From Erysipelotrichaceae bacterium (lineage in GTDB: Bacteria; Bacillota_I; Bacilli_A; Erysipelotrichales; Erysipelotrichaceae): 45,953 bases of DNA. The notes below the pieces were generated by a model, which saw nothing but the letters and a program-made list of their open reading frames with translations, made no database searches and had not been told where the DNA came from. Shown here one piece after another: positions 14,257 through 22,550 of the stretch (position 1 is its first letter; every line of letters starts with the position of its first letter). The DNA is taken from positions 1 through 45,953 of the forward strand of contig JAFRIG010000003.1 of the NCBI GenBank assembly GCA_017432895.1, read 5' to 3'. The translations under genes and the position numbers were made by a program.

Positions 14257-15110
14257 GCGTCACCTCCCATCAGTTTGGCAAGATCATCTTCAGCTTCTTT
14301 GATCGCCTGATCCCAGACTTCCTTAGGATGTTTGGAAGAGTGTTCGCCGGTTTTTTCGGCGAAAGTACCTTTGCCTTTAACGGTATTGAGGATCAAAGCG
14401 GAAGGCTTTTCCTTCTCTTGGAAGGTCTTCATAAGGGCTTCATGGATCTGCCTGATGTCATTGCCGTCTTCGACATTGATGGTGTTGAAGCCGAAAGCAT
14501 CGAATTTCGCAAAGAGACCTTTGCCATGGGACATGACATCTTCCACGGCGCCGTCCAATTGACGCCCGTTGTTGTCGATTAGACAGATCAGGTTGTTGAG
14601 TTTGTAATGGACGGCGAATTCAGCCGCTTCCCAGACCTGGCCTTCCTGTGCCTCGCCATCGCCAACGAAGACGAAGACCCGGGAATCGATGTTCTGCAGT
14701 CTGTTGCCATATGCTGCACCGACTGCCTCGGAGATACCTTGGCCCAGCGAACCGGTCGTCAGATCGACGCCGATGGTCTTGTTGCGATCGGTATGGGAAG
14801 GGAAACTGGAGCCATAATAATTGAGGGTGTAGGCATCTTCGATCGGGTAGTAGCCTTTAAGTCCCAGAGTTGCATACATGGCCGGACCCGCATGTCCTTT
14901 GGACAAAACACACCAGTCGCGGTCGGCTTTTCTTGGATCCTTGGGATCGATGTTCATGACCTCGCCATAAAGCACGGCCAGTGCATCGACGATCGACATC
15001 GAACCTCCGAGGTGGCCGGAACCTAATGAAGCAATGATCCTGATGGTTTCCAGACGGATCTTTGCCGCAAAAACCTCTAAGTCATGAATTTTTTCATTGT
15101 TTAAGCTCAT
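14253..15110 (-). CDS. Transketolase, N-terminal subunit
   Basis: 285 residues forming the thiamine-diphosphate-binding half. The GDG...N cofactor motif is visible as VGDGEAQEGQVWEA followed by LICLIDNNGRQLDG, around residues 145-180. The upstream region shows LGSGHLGGSMS and SKGHAGPAMYA, which hold the cofactor-contacting His residues. The start has an AAAGGA ribosome binding site at about 8 nt. First gene of a three-gene operon with the C-subunit and the IolB-like isomerase. Upstream lies an AT-rich region with an ATGATT-A-AATCAT palindrome. Confidence 0.92.
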   Translation of the reverse strand: MSLNNEKIHDLEVFAAKIRLETIRIIASLGSGHLGGSMSIVDALAVLYGEVMNIDPKDPRKADRDWCVLSKGHAGPAMYATLGLKGYYPIEDAYTLNYYGSSFPSHTDRNKTIGVDLTTGSLGQGISEAVGAAYGNRLQNIDSRVFVFVGDGEAQEGQVWEAAEFAVHYKLNNLICLIDNNGRQLDGAVEDVMSHGKGLFAKFDAFGFNTINVEDGNDIRQIHEALMKTFQEKEKPSALILNTVKGKGTFAEKTGEHSSKHPKEVWDQAIKEAEDDLAKLMGGDA

Positions 15111-15150
15111 AAGGGCAGTCCTTTCTTGTTAATTCAATTTTATGAGTAAT

Positions 15151-15177
15151 ATTATATATAGTCAATGATTAAATCAT
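15151..15177 (-). promoter_or_regulatory. Putative promoter and palindromic operator of the transketolase operon
   Basis: TATAAT reads on the minus strand at 15156-15151. A perfect 13-bp palindrome ATGATT-A-AATCAT (15165-15177) lies just upstream of it, and a further half-site ATGATTAA follows at about 15197. A regulator binding here could control the operon. Confidence 0.45.
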
Positions 15178-15218
15178 GATAATATTGGTAAATTTATGAT
15201 TAATTCTTGTTATGGTCA

Positions 15219-15244
15219 AAAGAAAAGTCACATTTCTGTGACTT
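15219..15244 (-). terminator. Terminator of the tRNA operon
   Basis: Stem AAGTCACA/TGTGACTT (15225-15232 with 15237-15244, loop of four) followed on the minus strand by TTCTTTT. It lies 11 bp past the tRNA-Thr 3' end. Confidence 0.85.
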
Positions 15245-15255
15245 GGATAACAAGG

Positions 15256-15331
15256 TGGTGCCAACTACAGGAATCGAACCCGTAACCTACTGATTACAAA
15301 TCAGTTGCTCTACCTATTGCGCTAAGTTGGC
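15256..15331 (-). tRNA. tRNA-Thr (anticodon TGT)
   Basis: Reads as a 76-nt cloverleaf on the minus strand with encoded CCA. The acceptor stem GCCAAC pairs with GTTGGC, the T-loop is the canonical GGTTCGATTCC form, and the anticodon arm is ACTGA-TTTGTAA-TCAGT with TGT in the middle. Seven bases separate it from tRNA-Val, with which it is co-transcribed. Confidence 0.97.
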
Positions 15332-15338
15332 AAATAAA

Positions 15339-15414
15339 TGGTGGAGGCTACAGGACTCGAACCTGTGACCCCCTGCTTGTAAGGCAGGTGCTCTCCCAAC
15401 TGAGCTAAGCCTCC
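15339..15414 (-). tRNA. tRNA-Val (anticodon TAC)
   Basis: A 76-nt cloverleaf on the minus strand with encoded CCA. The acceptor stem GGAGGC pairs with GCCTCC, the anticodon arm CCTGC-CTTACAA-GCAGG carries TAC, and the T-arm has GGTTCGAGTCC. First gene of the two-tRNA operon. Confidence 0.97.
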
Positions 15415-15432
15415 CTAATTTGGTGCTTAATT

Positions 15433-15462
15433 ATATTATCACAAGGCTTTGAAAATAGTCAA
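15433..15462 (-). promoter_or_regulatory. tRNA operon promoter
   Basis: TTGACT (15462-15457) and TAATAT (15438-15433) on the minus strand, separated by 18 bp, upstream of tRNA-Val. Confidence 0.6.
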
Positions 15463-15523
15463 TCGCATATTGATAAAGTCTTTGTTTCAAAGCTTATAGA
15501 ATCTATTTTATGAAGATATCATC

Positions 15524-15529
15524 TATAAT
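15524..15529 (+). promoter_or_regulatory. -10 box of the nitroreductase gene
   Basis: TATAAT 24 nt before the ATG, leaving a short leader with a GGGGAG ribosome binding site. Confidence 0.6.
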
Positions 15530-15553
15530 TCTATAAAAAGGGGAGTATCGAAC

Positions 15554-16279
15554 ATGAATCAGATCATCGAAGCTTTAATCAACAGAAAATCAGTCAGATC
15601 TTATGAAGACAAAGAGATAGCGGAAGCGGAAAGAAGAGCCATTCTGGAGGCGGCCTGCGCCGCACCGACGGCCGGCAACCAGCAACTGTATACCATCATT
15701 GACGTGAAAGACCAGGAATTGAAAAACAGGTTGATAGAGACCTGCGATCATCAGCCTTTCATCGGTGAAGGCAAAATGGTACTGGTCTTCTGTGCCGATA
15801 CATTAAAATGGCACGAAGGTTTTAAAGACTGTGATTGTGACCCGCGTCCTCAGGGTGCCGGTGATCTGCTGCTGGCGGTCTGCGATGCCTGTATCGCCGC
15901 TCAAAATGCGGTCATTGCCGCCGAATCGCTGGGCATCGGCAGCTGTTATATCGGCGATATCATGGAAAATTGCGAAGCACAAAGAGACTTATTAAAACTG
16001 CCTGAACATGTCTTTCCTTGCGCGATGCTGGTGATGGGCTACAAGAGTGAAGCGGAGAAAAAGCGGGAAAAGGCGAAAAGAGCACCTTTGGAGTGCATCG
16101 TTTCTATCGATTCTTATCCGCAGATGGACAAGGAATACCGCAAAACGATGTTCTTTAAGGGTTCGGAAGTCAGGACTTATGAAGAATGGATGCAGGCTTT
16201 CTGCAAGCGTAAATACAATTCCGATTTTGCCAGAGAGATGACCAGGTCGGTGAGAGCGTATCTTGAACAATACGAATAG
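15554..16279 (+). CDS. Nitroreductase family protein (FMN-dependent)
   Basis: 241 residues. The N-terminus INRKSVRSYEDKEI is the classical nitroreductase opening whose Arg and Ser contact FMN, and ACAAPTAGNQQLYTIIDV follows as the second flavin-binding segment. The central part contains DACIAAQNAVIAAESLGIGSCYIG, and the C-terminus ends in a Lys/Arg-rich helix region. These enzymes reduce nitro groups, quinones or other acceptors using NAD(P)H; substrate unknown. The C-terminal extension (SIDSYPQMDKEYRK to the end) is somewhat longer than in minimal members. Leadered transcript with GGGGAG eight bases before the ATG. The nucleoside hydrolase follows after 21 bp but has its own -10 box. Confidence 0.9.
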   Translation: MNQIIEALINRKSVRSYEDKEIAEAERRAILEAACAAPTAGNQQLYTIIDVKDQELKNRLIETCDHQPFIGEGKMVLVFCADTLKWHEGFKDCDCDPRPQGAGDLLLAVCDACIAAQNAVIAAESLGIGSCYIGDIMENCEAQRDLLKLPEHVFPCAMLVMGYKSEAEKKREKAKRAPLECIVSIDSYPQMDKEYRKTMFFKGSEVRTYEEWMQAFCKRKYNSDFAREMTRSVRAYLEQYE

Positions 16280-16288
16280 TATTTAGGA

Positions 16289-16294
16289 TATAAT
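16289..16294 (+). promoter_or_regulatory. Leaderless -10 box of the nucleoside hydrolase
   Basis: TATAAT exactly 6 nt before the GTG start at 16301. Confidence 0.7.
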
Positions 16295-16300
16295 AGGCCT

Positions 16301-17245
16301 GTGGAAAGAAGAAAACTGATCATTGATACCGACTGTGGCAGTGACGATGCGATCGCGATCGCCATGGCGCTTAATGACGAGCGCTATGAGATCCTGATGT
16401 TTTCGACTGTTTCGGGCAACGTCAGAGCCAGACAGGCCTGCTATAATCTGTTGACGACACTCAAGCTCTGCGATACCTATTATCCGCCGGTCTATGAAGG
16501 ATCCAATGAGATGCTTAAAAGAGATTTCGTCGGTGCCGAAGATACCCATGGCAAAGACGGTATGGGGGATCTTGGTCTGGTGGATTATTCCTTAAAGATC
16601 ACGGAAGGTAACGGGATCGATATGATCCTTCAGACTCTGAAGGAAAATGAGGCAGGAAGTATCGATATCATCGCCCTTGGTCCTTTGACCAATATCGCTT
16701 TGGCGATCAGAAAGGATCCGGAAACGATGAGAAAGGCCAGACGCGTCGTTTCAATGGCCGTTACTTTCAAGGCCGGGGGCAATGTGACGGACTACGCCGA
16801 ATTCAACGTCTGGCAAGATGCCGAGGCCTTCAAGGAAGTCATCGACTTTGGATTCAGGAATCTGATGTTTGTCGCCTGGGATGCTTCACTGGGTGAAGCG
16901 GCTTTCAAGGCGGATGAGATCGAAAAACTCCGGAATTCTTCGGCTTTGGGTGAGTTCTGTGTGGATTCCAACATCTGTCTGCTTGAATTAAACAGAGCCC
17001 GTTTCCATGAAGATATCCTGGATCTGGCCGATCCGGCAGCGATGTGTGCGGCCTTGTATCCCGAATGCATCGAAGAATGCGAAAACTATCATCTCGATGT
17101 CGATCTTTCAGAAACAGAAAGATACGGCTTCGTTGAGATCGATTACGACCATCAGAAAAACGAAGGTCCTTCAGCTTTCATCTGCAGCAAGCTGAAAGCC
17201 GATGTCTATAAAAGATATCTGTATTATCATTTGAAGGCGGAATAA
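16301..17245 (+). CDS. Nucleoside hydrolase (ribonucleoside salvage)
   Basis: 314 residues of the inosine-uridine nucleoside hydrolase family, which splits ribonucleosides into base and ribose. The N-terminal calcium site is DTDCGSDDA (D9, D11, D15, D16); the usual Pro of DTDPGxDDA is Cys here. Further family segments are EDTHGKDGMGDLG, IDIIALGPLTNIALAI and the C-terminal part AMCAALYPE, which lacks the usual final DP/H pair in the classical form. The start is a GTG with no ribosome binding site, located 6 nt after TATAAT, so it should be leaderless. A strong terminator follows, shared with the convergent TraB-family gene. Confidence 0.9.
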   Translation: MERRKLIIDTDCGSDDAIAIAMALNDERYEILMFSTVSGNVRARQACYNLLTTLKLCDTYYPPVYEGSNEMLKRDFVGAEDTHGKDGMGDLGLVDYSLKITEGNGIDMILQTLKENEAGSIDIIALGPLTNIALAIRKDPETMRKARRVVSMAVTFKAGGNVTDYAEFNVWQDAEAFKEVIDFGFRNLMFVAWDASLGEAAFKADEIEKLRNSSALGEFCVDSNICLLELNRARFHEDILDLADPAAMCAALYPECIEECENYHLDVDLSETERYGFVEIDYDHQKNEGPSAFICSKLKADVYKRYLYYHLKAE

Positions 17246-17270
17246 AACCAGTTGAGACAACTGGTTTTTA
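17244..17270. terminator. Bidirectional terminator between nucleoside hydrolase and TraB gene
   Basis: An 11-bp stem AAAACCAGTTG/CAACTGGTTTT (17244-17254 with 17258-17268, loop AGA) with T on the plus strand after it and T on the minus strand before it. Confidence 0.88.
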
Positions 17271-18431
17271 AAACGATTCGATGAATCTTCTGACAATATC
17301 GATGCCTGAGATCAAAGTACCGATACTGGAGAAGAGATTGGCGAAGATGACGACCATCAAGGTTCTGGTGACACGGTTTTTCCAGAAACCTTTGATACTG
17401 GAAGTATCTTCGTAGATGTCTTCAAAATCCCTGACTTTCGGCTTGCGGATACTGGCTTCGACGATGCCGGCGAACCAGCCCGAGGCCAGAAGAGGATTAA
17501 GGGAAGTGATGGGTGACATGACAAAGGCCGTCAGGATCGAAAGCGGATGGCCTAAAGCCAGTAAGGTACCTAAAGCGGAAAGTCCGCCATTCCAGATGAT
17601 CCACGATTTGATCTGGCTTAAGCCCAGATCACGATTCTTATAGATCGTTATACCTATCAGCAGGATGATGGCCAAAGGGATCATGTATTTAATATAGGAT
17701 GCAAAGCTCTTTTTCTTTTCCACGATCTCCAGCTCGTTGGTATCGATGTCTTCATTGAGATGTCTGCTTATGCCCAAGGCGTGGGCGGCACCGATGATGG
17801 CCACGATCTTTTCTCCGGGAGCCGTCTTGATCTTTTGAGCCAGATACATATCTCTCTCGTCGACCAATACCTGTTTGACGGTCGGAAATTCCTTTGAGAC
17901 TTCCGCCAGGGCTGCTTCCAGGGCGTCGGTTTCCTTAAGCTGTGCCAGATCTTCTTCGGATATCTCTTCATCGTCGAAGATCGAGGAGATGATGCCGTTT
18001 AAGAGTTTGAATTTTTCGGATGTGCCCAGTTTTGCCCAGATCCTTGAGAAAGTGGTTTTAATGGGCCTATCGGCTAAAACCAGCTGCTTGTTTCTTTCTT
18101 TGGCCAGTCTGATGCCTTCCATCATTTCGCCACCGGAAGAGGAACCCAGAGTCTTGGCCATCCTTCTTTGGAAAGAGGAAAGGATGACGTTGACCATCAG
18201 AAAACCGACCTGTTTGTCTTTGATGACTTTGACGATATCGGTGTTGCGCCATTCTTCGGGATTCTGCAGCCGTTGATAGCGTTGCGCATCCAGTTCGATG
18301 CAGATGGAATCGGGATCGACTTCATCGATGCATTCGCTGACGTCGTTTATCGATTCTTTGGAGACATGGGCCGTTTTGACCAGATAGATCTGTTTGTTTC
18401 CGTATTCCAGTTTGACGATGTTTTCACGCAT
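17268..18431 (-). CDS. TraB/PrgY-family membrane protein
   Basis: 387 residues. The N-terminal domain (about 1-230) has the TraB/GumN hallmarks: TAHVSKES (H22) near the start, ICIELDAQRYQRL, and GAAHALG toward the end of the domain. The C-terminal 150 residues hold about four hydrophobic helices separated by short loops, so the protein is membrane-bound. The family includes PrgY and TraB, linked to shutting down peptide pheromone activity, and is structurally like metal-dependent proteases; the function here is unproven. The longer frame from 18584 is rejected: ATG 18431 follows TATAAT by exactly 6 nt. It is divergent from the HD-domain gene, with only 30 bp between the start codons. Confidence 0.88.
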   Translation of the reverse strand: MRENIVKLEYGNKQIYLVKTAHVSKESINDVSECIDEVDPDSICIELDAQRYQRLQNPEEWRNTDIVKVIKDKQVGFLMVNVILSSFQRRMAKTLGSSSGGEMMEGIRLAKERNKQLVLADRPIKTTFSRIWAKLGTSEKFKLLNGIISSIFDDEEISEEDLAQLKETDALEAALAEVSKEFPTVKQVLVDERDMYLAQKIKTAPGEKIVAIIGAAHALGISRHLNEDIDTNELEIVEKKKSFASYIKYMIPLAIILLIGITIYKNRDLGLSQIKSWIIWNGGLSALGTLLALGHPLSILTAFVMSPITSLNPLLASGWFAGIVEASIRKPKVRDFEDIYEDTSSIKGFWKNRVTRTLMVVIFANLFSSIGTLISGIDIVRRFIESF

Positions 18432-18437
18432 AAAGAT

Positions 18438-18443
18438 ATTATA
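18438..18443 (-). promoter_or_regulatory. Leaderless extended -10 box of the TraB gene
   Basis: TGC-TATAAT on the minus strand, an extended -10, 6 nt before the ATG at 18431. Confidence 0.7.
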
Positions 18444-18449
18444 GCATTG

Positions 18450-18455
18450 TATAAT
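18450..18455 (+). promoter_or_regulatory. Leaderless -10 box of the HD-domain operon
   Basis: TATAAT exactly 6 nt before the GTG at 18462. It lies back to back with the TraB -10 box, six bases apart. Confidence 0.7.
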
Positions 18456-18461
18456 TAAGTG

Positions 18462-18926
18462 GTGAAAACGACTTGTGAACAGCCACAGGATCTGGAAGAG
18501 GTGCTGAAAGACTATCTTGATGATGAAGAAGTGAAGAAAATGTGCGACTACAAGGCCCATGGCGGGATCAGCGTCTATGCCCATTGTCTGAATGTAGCCG
18601 ATCTTTCCGATCGGATCGATAAGGCATTGGGAAGCAAATGCGATCGCAAGACGCTGTTATTAGGAGCACTGCTGCACGACTTCTATCTCTACGACTGGCA
18701 TGATGCCAGAGTTTTTGTGAATGTCTTCAAGATGCATGGCTATACCCACCCCGAGACGGCCTGTCAGAATGCCATAAGGTGTTTCGATGTCGATGAAGGG
18801 GTCCAGGAAGTCATCAGATGTCACATGTGGCCTTTGACACTGTTTCATTTTCCTTCCAGCAGGGAGGCGATGATCGTCTGTATGGCCGACAAGATCTGTG
18901 CTTTAAAGGAGACTTTTACCCGATGA
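18462..18926 (+). CDS. HD-domain phosphohydrolase
   Basis: 154 residues. A minimal HD domain is clear: H41 in VYAHCLNVADL, the HD pair H72/D73 in GALLHDFYLYDW, then a histidine in IRCHMWPLTLF and a final Asp in CMADKICAL. Such proteins hydrolyse phosphate esters of nucleotides or related compounds with bound metal; no substrate can be named. Two GTG codons stand in a row (18459 and 18462); the second is favoured because it lies exactly 6 nt after the -10 box, as in the other leaderless genes of the window. It is the first gene of a five-gene operon and overlaps the next gene by ATGA. Confidence 0.85.
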   Translation: MKTTCEQPQDLEEVLKDYLDDEEVKKMCDYKAHGGISVYAHCLNVADLSDRIDKALGSKCDRKTLLLGALLHDFYLYDWHDARVFVNVFKMHGYTHPETACQNAIRCFDVDEGVQEVIRCHMWPLTLFHFPSSREAMIVCMADKICALKETFTR

Positions 18927-19729
18927 TCAGCCGGTTTATGATCTATTTTATTTTATTGTCGATCTTAGGCTACTTCTATGAATGTGCGGCGATGACGATC
19001 TGGGCCGGCAAGTGGGAGAACCGCGGTTTTCTCTATGGCCCTGCGATCCCGATCTATGGGGCGGGAGCCCTGTTTGGCACGATACTGTTCGAGTGTTTCT
19101 ATACCGTTTATACGCCATTGAGCGTTTTTCTTATCAGCATGTTTGCCTCAGCCGTTCTGGAATATGTGGTACACTATGCACTGGAGCAGGCCTTCCATGC
19201 CTACTGGTGGGATTATTCCAATGCACCGTTAAACATCAACGGACGCATCTGTCTGCCGGCTTCGATCGGCTTTGGAGTAGCAGGTCTGATCATCGTCTAT
19301 GTGATCAATCCCTTCCTGCTTCCGATCCTAAACAGCATAAATGGCGAAATCTGTCAGCTGATTGCCTTGATCTTCATGGGCGTATTTGCGGCCGATCTGA
19401 CGGTGACGATCTGCGTCATCGGCGGTTTTATCAGAAGAGTCGAAAATGCCGAGAACTTCCTCAACGAGCACATGGACAGCCTCGTCAGCAATTTCCTGGA
19501 CGAGTCCAAGGCCATCAACTACCGCTTCTATTCGGCCGTCGATAAAGTGGAAGAAAGACGGAAAAAAATGATCGATGCCCGCTTTGAAAGGATAGCCGAT
19601 TCCTATACCAGGACATATCGGCGTATCATTTCGGGAGTTAAGGGTTTCAGAGGCAATAGATATTCCATCAGACTTAACGAAGCTTTGACGAAGATAAAAA
19701 ACAGAATGAAGAGAACGAAAGATGAATGA
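18923..19729 (+). CDS. CmpB-type putative ABC transporter permease (PF06541-like)
   Basis: 268 residues. The first 190 residues contain about five hydrophobic helices and the family motifs [16 protein letters not shown] and [20 protein letters not shown]; the rest is a charged, probably helical cytoplasmic tail of some 80 residues. The family is annotated as putative permease but has no known substrate. The start ATG at 18923 overlaps the HD stop by ATGA, which is preferred to upstream in-frame starts inside the HD gene. The 3' end overlaps uvrA by eight bases, so all three are translationally coupled. Confidence 0.82.
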   Translation: MISRFMIYFILLSILGYFYECAAMTIWAGKWENRGFLYGPAIPIYGAGALFGTILFECFYTVYTPLSVFLISMFASAVLEYVVHYALEQAFHAYWWDYSNAPLNINGRICLPASIGFGVAGLIIVYVINPFLLPILNSINGEICQLIALIFMGVFAADLTVTICVIGGFIRRVENAENFLNEHMDSLVSNFLDESKAINYRFYSAVDKVEERRKKMIDARFERIADSYTRTYRRIISGVKGFRGNRYSIRLNEALTKIKNRMKRTKDE

Positions 19730-22550
19730 CAAGATAGTGATACGTGGAGCCAGGGTCAACAACCTCAAGAATATCTCCCTGGATCTGCCGCGCAATAAAC
19801 TGATAGTAATGACCGGCCTTTCCGGTTCCGGAAAGACTTCTTTGGCTTTTGATACGATCTATGCGGAAGGTCAAAGGCGCTATGTGGAATCGCTGTCCAG
19901 CTACGCAAGACAGTTTTTAGGTGGAGTCGATAAACCGGATGTCGATGTGATCGAAGGTCTTTCACCTGCCATCGCCATCGACCAGAAGACTACTTCCAAC
20001 AACCCGCGTTCAACGGTAGCTACGATCACGGAGATCTACGATTATCTGCGTCTTTTATATGCCCGCTGCGGTATCGCCTATTGTCCAAACCACAATGAGC
20101 CGATCGAGGCCATGACAATCAGCGGTATGGTCAGAAACATCATGAACTTTGAAGACGGGGAAAGGATGGAGATCCTGGCCAATGTGGTGACCAATAAGAA
20201 GGGGACTTTCAAAGACTATTTCGATAAACTCAAAAAGGACGGCTTTTTGCGTCTTTATGTCGATGATGAACTCTACGACATCGAAGAAGTTCCGGAACTT
20301 GACAAAAACAAGCGCCACAATATCGAGGTCGTGGTCGACAGGATCGTCAAAAGAGAAGGGATCGAGACCAGACTCAATGATTCTTTGGAGATCGCTTTAA
20401 ATCTTACGGATGGCACCTGCATCATCAAACATGGCGGTCAGAAGGATCTTTTCTCTTCCCATCAGGCCTGTCCGAAGTGCGGTTTCACGGTGCCGACCCT
20501 GGAACCCAGACTTTTTTCTTTCAACTCGCCTTTGGGGGCTTGCGATGAGTGCAAGGGCTTAGGCGTGACCATGTCGGTCGATCTGGACTATCTGATGCCC
20601 GATCGCAGCAAGTCGATCGCCGAAGGCGGTATCCGCTATTACAAGAACATCTACGGCAGCAACAATCTGGAATGGCAGAATTTTGCGACCTTATTGAAAC
20701 ATTACGGTATCTCGGAGACCAAACCGCTCAACAAGATGAGCAAGAAAGAGATGGATATCATCCTCTACGGTTCGGATGAGGAGATCCGCTATACCGTCAC
20801 CTCGACCGGCGGTACCACCTACAACAAGGTGGGCTATATCGAAGGGGTCAAGAACCTGATCGAAAGAAGGTTCGAAGAGACCCAATCGAAGTTCGGCAAA
20901 GAATATTACGGTTCTTTCATGACGGAATCCGAGTGCAGCAAGTGCCATGGTGCCCGTCTTAACGACAAGGTGCTTTCCGTGAAGGTGGATGGTCTCAACA
21001 TCTACGAGACCACCTGTCTTTCGATCGTCGATTCCTTGAAGAAATTCGAAGAACTCAAACTCGACCCGATGCGGGCTGAGATCGCCAGAACGCTGTTAAA
21101 TGAACTTAAAGCCCGGCTGCGTTTTCTCAAAGACGTGGGCCTGGACTATCTGACATTAAACAGAGTGGCCGGATCCCTTTCCGGTGGCGAAGCCCAGCGT
21201 ATCCGCCTGGCTACTCAGATCGGTTCGGCTTTGACGGGTGTACTTTATGTCCTGGATGAGCCTTCCATCGGTTTACATCAGAAGGACAATGCCAAGCTGA
21301 TCGAGACGCTCAAGAAGATGAGAGATTTGGACAATACGATCATCGTCGTCGAACATGATGGTGAAACGATGCTGGAATCAGACTATATCGTCGATATCGG
21401 TCCCGGTGCCGGCAAGGAAGGCGGCGAGGTCGTCTTTGCGGGAACCCCCCAAGAGATCTTAAAAGATGAGAAGTCCATCACCGGCCAGTATCTTTCTTTC
21501 CGCAAACAGATCCCGATCCCTGAAAAACGGCGCAAGGGCAACGGCAAGTATCTCAAGATCATCGGTGCGCAGGAAAACAACCTCAAAAACATCGATGTTT
21601 CCATACCTTTAGGCAAGTTTACCTGCGTGACCGGCGTTTCCGGTTCGGGCAAATCATCTTTGGTTATCGAAACGATGACCAAGTCGATCATGAAATCGCT
21701 GGATCGAGTCAATATCAGACCAGGCAAGGTGAAAAAGGTTGACGGTCTCAAAAATATCGACAAGATCGTCTACATCACTCAGGATCCGATCGGACGGACG
21801 CCCCGTTCCAATCCGGCGACCTATACCGGAGTCTTTGACGATATCCGCGATCTCTATGCGATGACACCTGATTCCAAGGAAAGGGGATACACCAAGTCCC
21901 GCTATTCCTTCAACGTACCGGGTGGGCGTTGTGAAGCCTGCTATGGCGATGGCGTCAAGCGGATCTCGATGTTATTTATCCCTGATGTTTTTGTGGAATG
22001 TGAAGAGTGTCATGGCAAGCGCTACAATGCCGAGACTTTGCAGGTACGCTATAAGGGCAAGAACATCTACGATGTCCTGAAGATGTCGGTCAAAGAGGCC
22101 CTGGAATTCTTCAAGAATCACAAGAAGATCAAAGACAAGCTGCAGGTCTTATACGATGTGGGTCTTGGCTATATCGAACTGGGCCAGAGTGCCACGACTT
22201 TGTCGGGTGGCGAAGCCCAGCGAGTCAAGCTGGCTTCCGAACTGCAGAAAAAGCCCACCGGCAAGACGATGTTCGTACTGGATGAACCCACGACGGGCTT
22301 GCATATGGACGATGTACTGAAACTGATCAGGATCATCGATCGGATCGTGGACAATGGCGATTCGGTAGTGGTAATAGAGCACAACCTGGATGTGATCAAA
22401 TGTGCCGATCATATCATCGATCTGGGTCCCGATGGCGGCGATGCGGGCGGTGAAGTCATCGCTCAGGGTACGCCGGAAGAGGTAGCTCTGGTCGAGAATT
22501 CCTATACCGGTCAGTATCTGAAGAAAGTGTTAGGTGTAAAAAATGGCTAA
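19722..22550 (+). CDS. uvrA: Excinuclease ABC subunit A
   Basis: 942 residues, the usual length. DNA damage sensor of nucleotide excision repair. The first Walker A is GLSGSGKTS at residues 32-40 and the second is GVSGSGKSS in the C-terminal half. Signature motifs [12 protein letters not shown] and [12 protein letters not shown] and both Walker B blocks ([20 protein letters not shown]) are present. The zinc finger [14 protein letters not shown]...CEEC and an N-terminal CPKCG...CDEC pair are intact. uvrB is not adjacent, unlike many genomes. The start lies eight bases inside the upstream membrane protein gene and the stop eight bases inside hprK, so uvrA is embedded in this operon. Confidence 0.98.
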   Translation: MNDKIVIRGARVNNLKNISLDLPRNKLIVMTGLSGSGKTSLAFDTIYAEGQRRYVESLSSYARQFLGGVDKPDVDVIEGLSPAIAIDQKTTSNNPRSTVATITEIYDYLRLLYARCGIAYCPNHNEPIEAMTISGMVRNIMNFEDGERMEILANVVTNKKGTFKDYFDKLKKDGFLRLYVDDELYDIEEVPELDKNKRHNIEVVVDRIVKREGIETRLNDSLEIALNLTDGTCIIKHGGQKDLFSSHQACPKCGFTVPTLEPRLFSFNSPLGACDECKGLGVTMSVDLDYLMPDRSKSIAEGGIRYYKNIYGSNNLEWQNFATLLKHYGISETKPLNKMSKKEMDIILYGSDEEIRYTVTSTGGTTYNKVGYIEGVKNLIERRFEETQSKFGKEYYGSFMTESECSKCHGARLNDKVLSVKVDGLNIYETTCLSIVDSLKKFEELKLDPMRAEIARTLLNELKARLRFLKDVGLDYLTLNRVAGSLSGGEAQRIRLATQIGSALTGVLYVLDEPSIGLHQKDNAKLIETLKKMRDLDNTIIVVEHDGETMLESDYIVDIGPGAGKEGGEVVFAGTPQEILKDEKSITGQYLSFRKQIPIPEKRRKGNGKYLKIIGAQENNLKNIDVSIPLGKFTCVTGVSGSGKSSLVIETMTKSIMKSLDRVNIRPGKVKKVDGLKNIDKIVYITQDPIGRTPRSNPATYTGVFDDIRDLYAMTPDSKERGYTKSRYSFNVPGGRCEACYGDGVKRISMLFIPDVFVECEECHGKRYNAETLQVRYKGKNIYDVLKMSVKEALEFFKNHKKIKDKLQVLYDVGLGYIELGQSATTLSGGEAQRVKLASELQKKPTGKTMFVLDEPTTGLHMDDVLKLIRIIDRIVDNGDSVVVIEHNLDVIKCADHIIDLGPDGGDAGGEVIAQGTPEEVALVENSYTGQYLKKVLGVKNG

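Noticed and set aside
14332..15026. Plus-strand ORFs of 76-139 codons opposite the transketolase genes
   Set aside because: They mirror the coding strand, have no ribosome binding sites and no recognisable product; likely shadows of codon bias.
18432..18584. N-terminal extension of the TraB-family protein
   Set aside because: It would run through both divergent promoters and into the HD gene in antisense; the ATG at 18431 has the standard promoter spacing.
18982..19545. 187-codon ORF in another frame inside the CmpB-like gene
   Set aside because: Lies entirely within a clear membrane protein gene; product rich in Arg/His/Gln without domains.
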